Shown: positions 1-10,504 of the stretch, piece by piece | Layout of the letters: every line of letters starts with the position of its first letter | How positions within the stretch are numbered: position 1 is the first letter of the stretch | From: CALODP01 sp942492055 | GTDB lineage: Bacteria; Bacteroidota; Ignavibacteria; Ignavibacteriales; Melioribacteraceae | DNA: 64,000 bases | Direction: 5' to 3' | Assembly: GCA_942492055.1 (NCBI GenBank) | Contig: CALODP010000019.1 | Coordinates: 496,001 to 560,000 of the forward strand | Position numbers and translations under genes: made by a program | Notes under the pieces: generated by a model | What the model was told of the DNA's origin: nothing | The model's database searches: none | The model's input: only the letters and a program-made list of their open reading frames with translations

Positions 1-1
1 G

Positions 2-1297
2 GCTATCCCGGTTTCCATCGGTCAGCTTAGCCATGTAATGTTGGGTGTTGTTGACAGTATTATGGTTGGCAAGATTGGAGCAGTACCACTTGCGGCGGCC
101 TCATTGGTTAACAGCCTTTTGATTTTAGTTATTATCCTTGGAATCGGGATGAGTATAGCTATTACTCCATTAGTTGCTATCGCTAACGGTTCCGGCAAAG
201 AAGAGAAATGCGGAATATATTTAAGACAAGGTTTATTAGTAAATATGGTATTCTCCATATTGCTTTTCTTGTCCGCCTACTTTTTTGCGGATTTGATTAA
301 GTTTATGAATCAGCCTGTAGAGGTTGTGGAAGTAGCCTCTTCATATATGAAGATAGTTAGTTTTTCCATTATTCCTTTGATGTTTTTCCAATCCTATAAG
401 CAGTTTATCGAAGGTTTGTCCTTTACAAAACCGGGGATGTTCATAAACATTGCAGCTAACTTTATCAATGCCTTTGTGAACTGGTTGTTGATTTTCGGTA
501 ATTGGGGATTTCCGGAACTTGGTTTGGATGGTGCCGGTATTGCGACACTATCTACTAGAGTCTTTATTGCCGTCGTGATTTTCGTTTATATTATTCGTTC
601 CGAAAGATTTAAGAAGTACGACCCGAGCTTGCGTTTCAGAAGCATTGACTTTAAGATTATTCGCAAGATAATAAATATAGGACTTCCAACAGGAATGCAG
701 ATGTTATTCGAAGCCGGAGTATTCTCATTCGCGGCAATAATGATAGGATGGATAGGAACGGTAGAACTTGCGGCTCATCAGATCGCGACGAATCTTTCCT
801 CTATTACTTTTATGACCGTAATGGGAATATCAGCTGCGGCAACGATAAGAGTCGGAAACGCACTCGGTCGTAAAGATTACGAAGGAGTTAAATTAGCCGG
901 ATATTCCTCGATATTTATCGCTGCTTCTTTTATGAGTATATCGGGTTTGCTGTTCATCATATTCAGAGAACAGCTTCCGTTATTATATATTAATGATTCA
1001 ATGGTTGTCAAAACCGCATCGACATTGCTGATAATAGCAGCCTTCTATCAAATATCAGATGGAATTCAGGGGGTCGGAATCGGTGTGCTTCGTGGAATGA
1101 CTGATGTTAAAATCCCTATGTTTATTGCTTTCTTCGCTTATTGGATTATTGCGGTTCCGTTCGGATATATTTTCGGATTCGTTTTGGATCTTGGAGTTGC
1201 AGGAGTTTGGGTTAGTTTGGTAACGGGATTGACAATAGCCGCAATATTTTTTACTATCAGATTTAAAATCAAACTGAAACATATTCTCGATAAATAA
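2..1297 (+). CDS. MATE family multidrug/Na+ efflux transporter, 5' end cut by window edge
   Basis: Inner-membrane exporter of the MATE family, which expels drugs or toxic metabolites using a Na+ or H+ gradient. The reading frame is open from base 2, and the residues before the first ATG (base 38) read AIPVSIGQLSHV. This matches the first MATE helix, so the ATG at 38 is internal and the start lies upstream of the window. The visible 431 residues are almost wholly hydrophobic, with about eleven to twelve helices. They carry typical MATE signatures: VDSIMVGKIG near the start, and AAHQIATNLSS with AAATIRVGNALG at the start of the second half. The gene ends 12 bases before the btpA-like gene on the same strand, so the two are probably co-transcribed. 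The substrate cannot be read from the sequence. Confidence 0.9.
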   Translation, partial: AIPVSIGQLSHVMLGVVDSIMVGKIGAVPLAAASLVNSLLILVIILGIGMSIAITPLVAIANGSGKEEKCGIYLRQGLLVNMVFSILLFLSAYFFADLIKFMNQPVEVVEVASSYMKIVSFSIIPLMFFQSYKQFIEGLSFTKPGMFINIAANFINAFVNWLLIFGNWGFPELGLDGAGIATLSTRVFIAVVIFVYIIRSERFKKYDPSLRFRSIDFKIIRKIINIGLPTGMQMLFEAGVFSFAAIMIGWIGTVELAAHQIATNLSSITFMTVMGISAAATIRVGNALGRKDYEGVKLAGYSSIFIAASFMSISGLLFIIFREQLPLLYINDSMVVKTASTLLIIAAFYQISDGIQGVGIGVLRGMTDVKIPMFIAFFAYWIIAVPFGYIFGFVLDLGVAGVWVSLVTGLTIAAIFFTIRFKIKLKHILDK

Positions 1298-1309
1298 ATC
1301 GGAAAGATA

Positions 1310-2122
1310 ATGACAATTTTGAAAGAAGAAATCAAATCGAAAAAACTAATTATCGGAATGATTCACGTTGAGGCATTACCCGGAACTCCTAATTATAAAG
1401 GGAATTTCGATGCAATAATCGAAAAAGCCGTAGCGGAAGCTAAAATATACGCTGATGCAGGCATCGACGCTTTGGCAATAGAAAACATGCACGACGTTCC
1501 CTACTTAAAAAGAAAGGTTGGTCCCGAAATTACTTCGGCTATGACAATTGTCGGACATGAGGTGAAACGCAATACCGGATTGACATGTGGCATTCAAATC
1601 CTTGCAGGGGCGAATAAAGAAGCTCTTGCCTCCGCTAAAGCAGCCAATCTCGATTTCATTCGTGCAGAAGGTTTTGTATTCGCTCATACAGCCGATGAGG
1701 GCTTAATCGAGTCGGACGCCGGAGAAATAATGAGATACCGCAAACAGATTGACGCGGAAAATATTCTGATTTTTACTGACATTAAAAAGAAGCATAGTTC
1801 TCATTCTATTACTCAGGATGTCGACTTAGTTGAAACAGGAAAAGCCGCGGAGTTCTTCTTGAGTGATGGTGTTATTATCACCGGACAGGCAACCGGCATG
1901 GAAACAAGTCTGAAGGACATCGAAGAAGTAAAACGCTTTATTGATATTCCGGTTTTGGTTGGTTCGGGAATAACTCTGAATAATGTTGAAAACTATCTTG
2001 AAGCCGCCGATGCGCTTATTGTCGGTTCATACTTCAAAGAAGAAGGATATTGGGGGAACGAAGTAAATAAGGAGAGAGTTGTTCAGTTTATGAAAAAGGT
2101 AAATGACTTCAGAGGTCGATAG
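1310..2122 (+). CDS. BtpA/SgcQ family TIM-barrel protein
   Basis: The 270-residue protein matches the BtpA/SgcQ family throughout: IGMIHVEALPGTPNY near the N-terminus, then AGIDALAIENMHDVPY, and GSGITLNNVENYL with VGSYFKEEGYW near the C-terminus. The last part looks like the phosphate-binding end of a (beta/alpha)8 barrel. In cyanobacteria BtpA helps photosystem I accumulate. In non-photosynthetic bacteria the family has no firm role, although SgcQ sits in a sugar operon. It follows the MATE gene by 12 bases, with a GGAAAG-type ribosome site before ATG. It is therefore probably a cytosolic enzyme acting on a phosphorylated sugar or nucleoside. That function is inference; the family assignment is secure. 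Confidence 0.85.
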   Translation: MTILKEEIKSKKLIIGMIHVEALPGTPNYKGNFDAIIEKAVAEAKIYADAGIDALAIENMHDVPYLKRKVGPEITSAMTIVGHEVKRNTGLTCGIQILAGANKEALASAKAANLDFIRAEGFVFAHTADEGLIESDAGEIMRYRKQIDAENILIFTDIKKKHSSHSITQDVDLVETGKAAEFFLSDGVIITGQATGMETSLKDIEEVKRFIDIPVLVGSGITLNNVENYLEAADALIVGSYFKEEGYWGNEVNKERVVQFMKKVNDFRGR

Positions 2123-2124
2123 AC

Positions 2125-4440
2125 TCAATAATAGTTAACTTTAATTGTTATTGTACTCTCTCTTCCTTTATCATCCATACATGCTATTTTATTTTCACCG
2201 TGGTTCGGGGAGAAAAAGATTTTTTCCCCGGATTTGCATTTCCCGATATATTTTCCGTTTGCGTACCAATAGTGAATTGTTACGGAACTCTCGGAGGCTC
2301 CCTGCAACATTATCTTTTGTTGACTATTCTCTTCAAGTAAATAATCAAACTCTTCCGAAGGTGAAACTATTATAGGAGCCTTCTCACCGGAATGTTTTGC
2401 TTTGCACTCGGGGTTGTGAGGTGGTGCTTTCTTGTATTCAATATTGTTAGCCGAATACCATAATGTCAATTCGGGAGGATAAAACGGAAAAGCCTTTTTC
2501 TTATATCCGCTCAGAGGTAAACAATCAGGACAGTATTCCAGACTCTCTTTTGAATTTACATAGATTTCTTTGTACAAATCACATTTCTTGCCTATGGTTG
2601 TATTCAAAATATAATAATCTGTTGTTATCTCTTTGCAATAATCGGATGGTAATAATCCTGTCTCCGAGCAAACCTCTCTTATCAATAAATCTTCCGGCTT
2701 GTCAAACCACAACCTTTTCGGGGCATAATCGATTGCGTTGAAGAGTTCGAACAGTAGCGGTAATGCCATCTCCGCTCCGGAGAGATGAGGCGAACCTTTG
2801 CCGCTAAAATTACCCATCCATACACCTATAGTGTAATCCGGATTATATCCTATCGCCCAGGCATCCCTCTTACCGTAAGAAGTTCCCGTCTTCCAAGCAA
2901 TCTTAGGTAATTTTGAAACATTGCTCAAAGTCGACGGATAATCGGGGCGTTCATTATTCGCCAAAATTTGAGATGCCATGTAAACTGCTCCGGGATGGAA
3001 TATATTTATTTCCCGAGATTCTTGCATCTTCAAAAAACGTAGGTTATAGAGATCACCCTGATTTGCAAAACATGAATAGAACTTGGTCAATTCTTGTAAA
3101 GTAGTTCCGCATCCACCCAGAATGACTGACAATCCTAATCCGGATTTCTGCCGTTCAATGGTAACGAAGCCGGCTCTGCTCAACAAATTAACAAACTCTT
3201 CAAAACCATATTTTCTTAAGAGTCTAACGGAAGGAATATTCAGCGAATTAACCAAAGCATAGTCTGCAGAAACATCCCCGTTGAATTTCAAATCATAATT
3301 TTCGGGAAGGTATCCCGCAAAATCGGTTGGAATATCTAGCAATTTCATCTTTGGTGTTAGTATTCCTTTACTGAATGCTGCTGAAAAGAGAATCGGTTTC
3401 AGAGTTGATCCGGGGGAACGAATTGCTTTAATACCATCCACTTGACCGGAAGCTCTGTCATTATAAAAATCGGCACTACCACAATATGCTACAACCGAAT
3501 GGGTTCTGTTATCAATAACCAATACTGCGCCGTTGCTCACCCCCTTACCGGATACACGTGACACGTAATTTTTCAATAATGCTTCGCTTTGCCTTTGTAA
3601 TCGTAAGTTGAGAGTTGATTCAATAATATCACTTCGAGTAAGATCTTTAACAACCATTGAAAAATGTGGAGCGTTTTTCGGAATTTCATATCTTGCGGAT
3701 ACCAATGGTTCATCAATAGCGTCCATTAAGGAATTCTCGGGAAAAACTACCTCCTCCGAAAATCTTTTTAGCCAATGATCCCTCTCTTCTTTACAAACCT
3801 TCGCATCGTTATCTATTCTCAGTCTGTTCGGATCGTTGGGAATTACAGTCAACATTATAGATTGAGCCAGACTTAATTTATTCGGCGGTCGGTCGAAAAA
3901 AATATAAGAGGCCGATTTAACCCCTTCAATATTACCTCCCATTGGTATTAACGAAAGGTACATCTCAAGAATCTCATCTTTGCTATAGTGAAGTTCCAAC
4001 TGAACCGCTCTAAAAATTTCCAGTAGCTTATTGATATAAGTGCGCTCGGCAGGCTCCAATAATCGCGCGACTTGCATGGAAATAGTTGAAGCCCCGGATT
4101 GAATAGTCCCTGTGGTTATATTTTGATAAAATGCTCTTGCAATGGCTATCGGGTTAAACCCGGGATGCCAGTAAAACCATTTATCTTCCTTAGCAATTAC
4201 TCCCTTTTTCAAATCTGAGGATATTTCATTCAGACGAACTCTTAGACGCCATTTATCATCCGAGGTAAGATATGCGGTTAGTAATTCTCCTTTATCAGAA
4301 GTAATAACTTTTGAATAGGGCTTCATTTTAGGAAGAGGAAAAACAATATCAAGAGCGGCAATTACAATCACCGCCCCCAATACTATCTTGACGAATCTAT
4401 TACGAATAATATGAACAAAATATTTTCTTATTCCGTCCAC
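2125..4440 (-). CDS. pbpC: Penicillin-binding protein 1C, bifunctional glycosyltransferase/transpeptidase
   Basis: Inner-membrane peptidoglycan synthase of 771 residues. One N-terminal membrane helix (about residues 18-36) is followed by a GT51 glycosyltransferase domain, with the KEDKWFYWHPGF motif (catalytic Glu 85), QSGAST at 114-119 and EMYLSL at 159-164. The transpeptidase domain has SxxK at Ser345-Lys348, SxN at Ser399-Asn401 and KTG at 517-519. The last 150 or so residues are the cysteine-containing PBP1C C-terminal domain, which separates PBP1C from PBP1A/1B. It is the last gene of a three-gene operon, 6 bases after an amidase gene that itself follows an alpha-2-macroglobulin gene. 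Pairing of pbpC with the macroglobulin gene yfhM is known in E. coli and many Gram-negatives. Confidence 0.95.
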   Translation of the reverse strand: MDGIRKYFVHIIRNRFVKIVLGAVIVIAALDIVFPLPKMKPYSKVITSDKGELLTAYLTSDDKWRLRVRLNEISSDLKKGVIAKEDKWFYWHPGFNPIAIARAFYQNITTGTIQSGASTISMQVARLLEPAERTYINKLLEIFRAVQLELHYSKDEILEMYLSLIPMGGNIEGVKSASYIFFDRPPNKLSLAQSIMLTVIPNDPNRLRIDNDAKVCKEERDHWLKRFSEEVVFPENSLMDAIDEPLVSARYEIPKNAPHFSMVVKDLTRSDIIESTLNLRLQRQSEALLKNYVSRVSGKGVSNGAVLVIDNRTHSVVAYCGSADFYNDRASGQVDGIKAIRSPGSTLKPILFSAAFSKGILTPKMKLLDIPTDFAGYLPENYDLKFNGDVSADYALVNSLNIPSVRLLRKYGFEEFVNLLSRAGFVTIERQKSGLGLSVILGGCGTTLQELTKFYSCFANQGDLYNLRFLKMQESREINIFHPGAVYMASQILANNERPDYPSTLSNVSKLPKIAWKTGTSYGKRDAWAIGYNPDYTIGVWMGNFSGKGSPHLSGAEMALPLLFELFNAIDYAPKRLWFDKPEDLLIREVCSETGLLPSDYCKEITTDYYILNTTIGKKCDLYKEIYVNSKESLEYCPDCLPLSGYKKKAFPFYPPELTLWYSANNIEYKKAPPHNPECKAKHSGEKAPIIVSPSEEFDYLLEENSQQKIMLQGASESSVTIHYWYANGKYIGKCKSGEKIFFSPNHGENKIACMDDKGRESTITIKVNYY

Positions 4441-4446
4441 TTATTA

Positions 4447-5061
4447 CTAGTCTTTCTTTAATTCTTCTTTGACTCTTGCAGCAATTGTACCATCGGCAAT
4501 ATACTTGTGCAGATTTTTACCCGGGCATAATGTTTCAGTATAATCTTTGTGCCCTTTTATCTCATCAGGATTTGCTCCGTATTTTTCAACGAAAAAGGCC
4601 GAGAGTTTTACAACCGAGTTCAATTGTTCTTCACATATTTCCTGAACTTCATAGTTACCGAATACACAAATTAAAGCGTGACCATTCGGGTTATAATCAG
4701 TATTTGTATCTCCCGGATAATTGATCGGGCGACCTTCGTAAATGTTTCCTTCCAGATCGATTATAAAATGATAAGGAACATCCATCCAACCTTTTTCTTT
4801 TCTTCCCCAAGCCTGAAGATTTTTCAACGCTTGTTTGGTATCCTTTCCTTTTTCATAAAGCACACCACCGTGGTGAATAGTAATTGTATTTACTTTGTGT
4901 TCGGGAATTCCTTTTGTAATTGGAACCCATCCCCACTCACTTCTTTTAACAACTTCCATTCCTTCAGGATAATCCAGTTCTTCAATTCTTACACTCTTTT
5001 CACTTTCGGCGGAACAGCCGATAAGGAACAATAACAGAGTAATTACAGCAAATTTCCGCAT
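4447..5061 (-). CDS. Lipoprotein N-acetylmuramoyl-L-alanine amidase (Amidase_2/PGRP fold)
   Basis: The signal sequence ends in the lipobox LIGC (Cys16), so this is a lipoprotein facing the periplasm. The remaining 188 residues are an Amidase_2/PGRP domain, a zinc amidase that cuts the bond between muramic acid and the stem peptide. Zinc and catalytic residues are visible: His63-His64 in TITIHHGG, Tyr97 in VPYHFIIDLEGNIYEGRP, and His171 with Cys179 in GHKDYTETLCPG. The Cys as third ligand is typical of catalytically competent PGRPs and T7-lysozyme-type enzymes. It lies between the macroglobulin gene (20 bases upstream) and pbpC (6 bases downstream). This suggests that cell-wall cutting and building are expressed together. 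Confidence 0.92.
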   Translation of the reverse strand: MRKFAVITLLLFLIGCSAESEKSVRIEELDYPEGMEVVKRSEWGWVPITKGIPEHKVNTITIHHGGVLYEKGKDTKQALKNLQAWGRKEKGWMDVPYHFIIDLEGNIYEGRPINYPGDTNTDYNPNGHALICVFGNYEVQEICEEQLNSVVKLSAFFVEKYGANPDEIKGHKDYTETLCPGKNLHKYIADGTIAARVKEELKKD

Positions 5062-5081
5062 TGCATCTCTCTTTTTTATAG

Positions 5082-8000
5082 TTAATCGGTTACTTTGATT
5101 ATAGTCGACTCATTGACAGAACGAATTTCCGGATCATACATTGCTTCGGCGGAAATTCCCGGCAGCTTATAATCCCCTTTATTTACAACCCGCAAAATAT
5201 AGTAATAATATTTACTTTGGTTTGAATTCAAATCAGTAAATAAAATTAGTCTGTCATCTCTAATGTCCTCATACTGAGGAACAAATTTCTTATTGTCATT
5301 TATGTTTATTCTATTCTCTTCGCTCAATCTGGCGTTCTCAATTTCAAACGCCGCCGGAATCATATCTGTAATAACAATATTTTCGGCCGACCGTGAATAC
5401 CCTTTTAAGCCGATCTTACAAAGAATCAACTCTCCCTGTTTGAATCTGTTATTAGTGATTTTGTTTCCCGTTTTATAATTATAATATTCTCGGGTAACTT
5501 CCATTCCGAGATTCTCAGGCTTCGGTTCCCAATTTTCCCTAACACCTTCGCGAGCCCAGAAATAATAGACCTTTCCTTTGCCACTTGCTTTTAATTCAAT
5601 ATCCTCAACTTCTAACCTGCCATTACTTAATACCAAATCGTTTCCGGAATATTTTCCAATTTCCTTTTTCCCGTCTCTTACTTCTACGGATACATCGGCG
5701 TCAGCGTTTCTTTTGGCAACCTTACCCATAGCCATTAAAGCGAAAGCCCTGTCTTGGGTAGAATAGATTCTATCCCCGATCTTCGCAAGATGCTTTGTCA
5801 AATAGAAAACCATATCGCTTTCCGGGTCAACATCAGCCAATACGCTTAACATGATCGCATTGGCTCTAACTTCCGAATCGAAACTCCCTCCTGTCTCTCT
5901 AAGAGGATTTTCCGCGACAAAAGCTTGAGGAATTGTTTCCGAATATGAATTCATTTTACCCATTAAGGCGTACGCGCCGGCAAGCAAATATTTTCCATCC
6001 TCTGTAAGTAAATGTGGTCTACTCTTGTAATAATTCATAGTAGACAATTCACCCTTTCCGGCCAGAGCCAAAACGTAGAGGGAGTAGATAATCTCTTTTC
6101 TGGCGCGCTGGGTTGATGTTACTTTTCCATTGCCCCATATTCTGTAGTTATAAGTATCTTTCTCTCTGCTTCTCTTTGTTAAATATGAGAACAAATTATT
6201 TAATACTTTGTCCGAAACATTGTAGCCGGCTTTTCTGGCTTCAACCAAAAAATGAGCGGCATATACTGATCCCCACCAACTTTCGTAACTTCCTCCTTGC
6301 CAATACGACATTGCTCCGTTATATAACTGCATCGATTCGATTTTTCTGATTCCTTCTTTCACGAAATATGGGGCGTTACGTGTTTTATATAATTCAGGGG
6401 CTACTAACTTTGCCAAATCCTCAAAATAGATTTGCGGAAATAGTTTTGAAACCGTTTGCTCAATACATCCGTATGGATATTGCACCAAATATTTCATATG
6501 CTTTCCGAACTTAACTGCCGGAAAACTACTTATTGTCAAGGAGGTCTTTTGAGTTCCTTTCAGATAATCGGAAGGTAATTTCAGCGTTAGAGTTTCACCC
6601 GCTGAAATTTCTCCGACACCGGTTACCGTTGCAAACGGAGATGATGGGCGAACTGCCAATTCAATTTCATCCTTTAGTTTCGCTAAGCCTGTTGTACTAT
6701 AGCTGAGTTTACCCAACCCTACATTCGTTCCTTTTATGGCGAATAATACGTTCTCGGTTGAGCCGGCCTCTATTTCAACTTCCTGAGTTTCATCTCCTAT
6801 TATTTGCAAAGGGCCGGATACATTAAGCGTTATCTTTGCTGTTCCTTTTTTGTCGGTTGTATTTATCAATGTCACATTCGATAAAAGACTATCACCGGTT
6901 GTAAGGAAGCGCGGAACTTCCGGCTCAATAATCAGATTATCCCGGACCTTCATACTTGTTTCGCTACTACCAAACCGTTTTCCCGAATAGGCAACTGCCA
7001 TTAATCTTACTTCACCGTTAAACTGCGGAATTTCAATCGGAACCGTAACTTCTCCATTCGAATCGGTTTTCTTAATCCCGCTCCAAACAGTAACCAACTT
7101 GAATCTCTTCGATTTTATAGGATTTGTTCTTTTTTTCAATTGTCCAGCCAAAGCGTCGCCACCCGGTGAAGAATTCTCAGCAACAATCTCAGGCAATAGT
7201 AATTTATAAAGATCATAACTTTTTACTCCCAACGGATGCTTCGCATACATAAACGCGTAAGGATCAGGAGTTTTGTAATCTTTCAATTGCAAAATTCCTT
7301 CATCAACCACAGCAAGCGTAATATACACATCTTTTTCCGGAACCGATTTCACTGTTATGTTTTGCGTTGTTCTTGGCTTTATTTCTTTCGGTGCTATTAT
7401 GCTAACCGGAAGATGGTTGCTTTTCTTTTCAACACTCATATTCGCGAATCCATGTCCCACTAAAAAGGGAGCGTCGCTTCTTACTTTGTGCGCTTTAAAA
7501 AGAGTAGCGGTTATATACACATTAGGCAAATATTCTTCTTTTATCGGCAAATCAACTTCAGTCGACTTATCGGTAACATCAACGAACTGATAATCATATA
7601 CTCCGTTTCTTTCAACAGTGACAAGAAGCTTACCGGAAAATGGTGTTGTAAATAGAGCCTTTGCTATTTCACCCGGTTCGTAGCTTTTCTTATCCAAAAC
7701 AACATCAATTCTTCCTTCCTTATCTACCTGAAATGAACTTGCCGTTGAAGCTCCCCATCCATAGGCATAAAATTGAGAATATTGATACTCTTCTTCACCT
7801 TCTTTTCTGATTCGTAGTTCATAATTTCCCGAATTCGTAACATTCAGATTAACCTTAGCGGTTTCGTTAATTGTAATTTCTCTTTCCCACTCTAACTTCG
7901 GTACTTTCTCCGATGCGTAATAATATTTACCGTATCTGTCTTTCTTCAAAACCGATTGCCAATTCAATTTATAAAGAGCAGCCTTTGCTTTGAAATTCTT

Positions 8001-10472
8001 TATTCCATGATCGTTTTTATCAACTGCGACTACTTCAAATGTCAGATTCTTTTTGGTGCCGAAATAATAACCTTCCGATTTTATTCCCAAATAGTAATCA
8101 TTCGGAAAGACATTAAAAGAAGCCAATCTGTTTACCGGTCTGCCGGTATAATCGAACACACTTACAAAAGCGAATCCTTGTAATATCCCTTTCCCCTTAA
8201 TATCACTTGGGATAATGTATTTGATATTTCCTTTCCCTTGATCATCAAGGGTTCCTTCCATAAGAGTTTTCTCAATATTTGTATTTTGTACCGAAGAGTT
8301 GGTGAAATTAAACTTCGGATATTTTTTGCTCACAAAGGAGATCTGCCTTAACTGAACATCCGCTTCGTATTTCATGTTCGCTGCTTTTGCCCCGAATAAA
8401 AACTCCGCTTCCATATTAAGCTTATATATTTCTCCTACCGAGAGATTCTCTTTTTCAGATTTGAGATTAACCCTTATTTTGTCCGGAGCAAATTCTTCCA
8501 CACTAATATTATAACTTCCTATAAGCTCTTTCCCACCGGTATATAGCTCAACAATGTACGATCCGGTTTGGGCGTAATCCGGGAGGGTAAAATCCAACTC
8601 GAAAGAGCCTTCTTTATTCAGTGTTTTCTTAAACTCATCAAATACTTTTCCGTTAGGAGAAATTATTTTAGTTACTATCGGAATTTGATCTACAAGTCCT
8701 ACCATATCGTCCCTTACAATAGCTGACAAATGGACTTTCTCACCGGGACGGTATATGTTTCGTGCCGAATAAATAAAAGCATTATAGAATTGGGAATAAA
8801 CCGTTTTACCTCCCACATCAAATCGTGAAGTTTCTATCTCGGTTTCTCTGAGGTCAATGTAGTTAAAATCATCAGACGTTTCTGCAGTTATTATGCGGGG
8901 AATAAATTCTTTTGCCACCTCTCTGACACCGGAAAATCTAACAACTCCATTCTCGTCGCTCGTTCCGACAAACATTTCCTGGTTGGTTCTAGATAGTAAT
9001 TTTATTTTTACACCGGGAACAGGTTTTGCTTCGGAAATGGAATTGACAAAAACTATCATATTATCATCAGAGCGTTTGGCTATAAGACCTAAGTCGGAAA
9101 CCGCAATAAACTTCGAGTCTTGCACCCATCTCTTATCTGCCGAAGATACTCTAACGATATAGATTCCCTTATAGCCGTTGTTCAGAATTGAATTAATATT
9201 CACCGAAGCTTTTTGAAGCCAGTTTTGCGAACTCTTTAACTCTTGTTTAATCGTCTTTATTCTCTTTCCGAAATTCCCTGAATAATAGCTCGGATTGTAA
9301 TCGTAATAATAATCCTCACTATAATAACCTTCGTTATTAAGGAAATGTACAAGGTTATTGGCAAAGATCTGATCAACTTCTATAACAAGCTTATCAACAT
9401 TTACAGCCGTTACTTCAAGATTATTCTCGCCACCCAGCATTAAGTAGCGCCCCTTTTTGTCGGAGAAATTCACTTCCGGATCCAAATCAACCAGCGAAAC
9501 GTACCTTTCGTAATCAAAAGCTAATTCTCCTCCGTAATATCCCGGCATTCCTTTGTTAACCTTCAACAATACTTGTCGGGAATTCTGAAAATCTCCTTCA
9601 ATTCTGAATGAATTATCATTCACAAAAAACTTCAGATTACTTCCCGGAGAAACGGTAACATATTTTTTTATTTTATCAGGATCAGCCTTTTGCGTTGTTC
9701 CGATCTCAATCCACCCTTGCACACCGTTAAATCCCGAAGATACTCTTGTTATAGCCAATTGCGACAGTGGTTCGAGTGTATATTCGAATTTTCTTGTATC
9801 GTTAAGGGCTTCCTTACCGATTACTGACATTAAGCCTTTCTCTACAGAGATTTTTAATTCCTGTTTTTTCTCAGTCTGCGCTATTTCTCCGAGATTAATA
9901 CCTATTATCTCCGAAGACTGTAACGTAGCTATCTCAAAATCTGTGATTTGCTTATCATCAAGATATATCGTCAGATGTTTTTTCAATTGATCCGGAACTA
10001 CCGGATAATTGAAATGAAGATTAGCGGTAATTGTTAGTTGATAATTTTTCCCCGGAACTCTGCTCCAGAAAAAATCACTCTTTACCGCATCGAAGCTCGG
10101 GGTATTAAAGAAAAAAGGATCCTCATCCAGAGAAAGATTTTTATCGAATAAGACTTTGCTAGTAATAGAGGCTTTATATTTTTGAATAGGCTCAAGAGCA
10201 TGCTCAGGAGAAAACACAAGGGTTCTTCCCGATACCCACTTAAACTTACCTTGTATCTTTGGCTCAAAATGAATGAACTCATCAGTCAGCCATTTCTCTT
10301 GAATTTCCTTCGGAGCCAAATCCTCCGAAAACTCAACAGTAAAATTCGTAAGTTTCTCTACCTCTCCTTCAGGAGAAAAAGATTCAACGCTCACCTGATT
10401 TGACGGGCCACACGCGAATAGGAGAAAAAAGATAAAAAGGGGCAAAACAGTAGTAACTATTTGCTTTCTCAT
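5082..10472 (-). CDS. Bacterial alpha-2-macroglobulin family lipoprotein (YfhM-like)
   Basis: A large 1796-residue periplasmic protease trap. The signal peptide ends with the lipobox LFAC before GPS. A long series of beta-sandwich (MG) domains leads to the macroglobulin core. The thioester motif CIEQ is intact (Cys1336 to Gln1339, preceded by YPYG), so it can covalently capture proteases. The helical thioester domain follows to about residue 1590, with repeated tryptophan/tyrosine-rich helices, and a C-terminal MG domain ends the protein. It is the first gene of the operon with the amidase and pbpC. By analogy to yfhM-pbpC, it is thought to protect the cell when the outer barrier is breached, while PBP1C repairs the wall. 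GAGG lies ahead of the ATG. No frameshift is seen across 5.4 kb. Confidence 0.93.
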   Translation of the reverse strand: MRKQIVTTVLPLFIFFLLFACGPSNQVSVESFSPEGEVEKLTNFTVEFSEDLAPKEIQEKWLTDEFIHFEPKIQGKFKWVSGRTLVFSPEHALEPIQKYKASITSKVLFDKNLSLDEDPFFFNTPSFDAVKSDFFWSRVPGKNYQLTITANLHFNYPVVPDQLKKHLTIYLDDKQITDFEIATLQSSEIIGINLGEIAQTEKKQELKISVEKGLMSVIGKEALNDTRKFEYTLEPLSQLAITRVSSGFNGVQGWIEIGTTQKADPDKIKKYVTVSPGSNLKFFVNDNSFRIEGDFQNSRQVLLKVNKGMPGYYGGELAFDYERYVSLVDLDPEVNFSDKKGRYLMLGGENNLEVTAVNVDKLVIEVDQIFANNLVHFLNNEGYYSEDYYYDYNPSYYSGNFGKRIKTIKQELKSSQNWLQKASVNINSILNNGYKGIYIVRVSSADKRWVQDSKFIAVSDLGLIAKRSDDNMIVFVNSISEAKPVPGVKIKLLSRTNQEMFVGTSDENGVVRFSGVREVAKEFIPRIITAETSDDFNYIDLRETEIETSRFDVGGKTVYSQFYNAFIYSARNIYRPGEKVHLSAIVRDDMVGLVDQIPIVTKIISPNGKVFDEFKKTLNKEGSFELDFTLPDYAQTGSYIVELYTGGKELIGSYNISVEEFAPDKIRVNLKSEKENLSVGEIYKLNMEAEFLFGAKAANMKYEADVQLRQISFVSKKYPKFNFTNSSVQNTNIEKTLMEGTLDDQGKGNIKYIIPSDIKGKGILQGFAFVSVFDYTGRPVNRLASFNVFPNDYYLGIKSEGYYFGTKKNLTFEVVAVDKNDHGIKNFKAKAALYKLNWQSVLKKDRYGKYYYASEKVPKLEWEREITINETAKVNLNVTNSGNYELRIRKEGEEEYQYSQFYAYGWGASTASSFQVDKEGRIDVVLDKKSYEPGEIAKALFTTPFSGKLLVTVERNGVYDYQFVDVTDKSTEVDLPIKEEYLPNVYITATLFKAHKVRSDAPFLVGHGFANMSVEKKSNHLPVSIIAPKEIKPRTTQNITVKSVPEKDVYITLAVVDEGILQLKDYKTPDPYAFMYAKHPLGVKSYDLYKLLLPEIVAENSSPGGDALAGQLKKRTNPIKSKRFKLVTVWSGIKKTDSNGEVTVPIEIPQFNGEVRLMAVAYSGKRFGSSETSMKVRDNLIIEPEVPRFLTTGDSLLSNVTLINTTDKKGTAKITLNVSGPLQIIGDETQEVEIEAGSTENVLFAIKGTNVGLGKLSYSTTGLAKLKDEIELAVRPSSPFATVTGVGEISAGETLTLKLPSDYLKGTQKTSLTISSFPAVKFGKHMKYLVQYPYGCIEQTVSKLFPQIYFEDLAKLVAPELYKTRNAPYFVKEGIRKIESMQLYNGAMSYWQGGSYESWWGSVYAAHFLVEARKAGYNVSDKVLNNLFSYLTKRSREKDTYNYRIWGNGKVTSTQRARKEIIYSLYVLALAGKGELSTMNYYKSRPHLLTEDGKYLLAGAYALMGKMNSYSETIPQAFVAENPLRETGGSFDSEVRANAIMLSVLADVDPESDMVFYLTKHLAKIGDRIYSTQDRAFALMAMGKVAKRNADADVSVEVRDGKKEIGKYSGNDLVLSNGRLEVEDIELKASGKGKVYYFWAREGVRENWEPKPENLGMEVTREYYNYKTGNKITNNRFKQGELILCKIGLKGYSRSAENIVITDMIPAAFEIENARLSEENRININDNKKFVPQYEDIRDDRLILFTDLNSNQSKYYYYILRVVNKGDYKLPGISAEAMYDPEIRSVNESTIIKVTD

Positions 10473-10504
10473 GATCCGAACCTCATTGTTTTTTATTATC
10501 TCTT

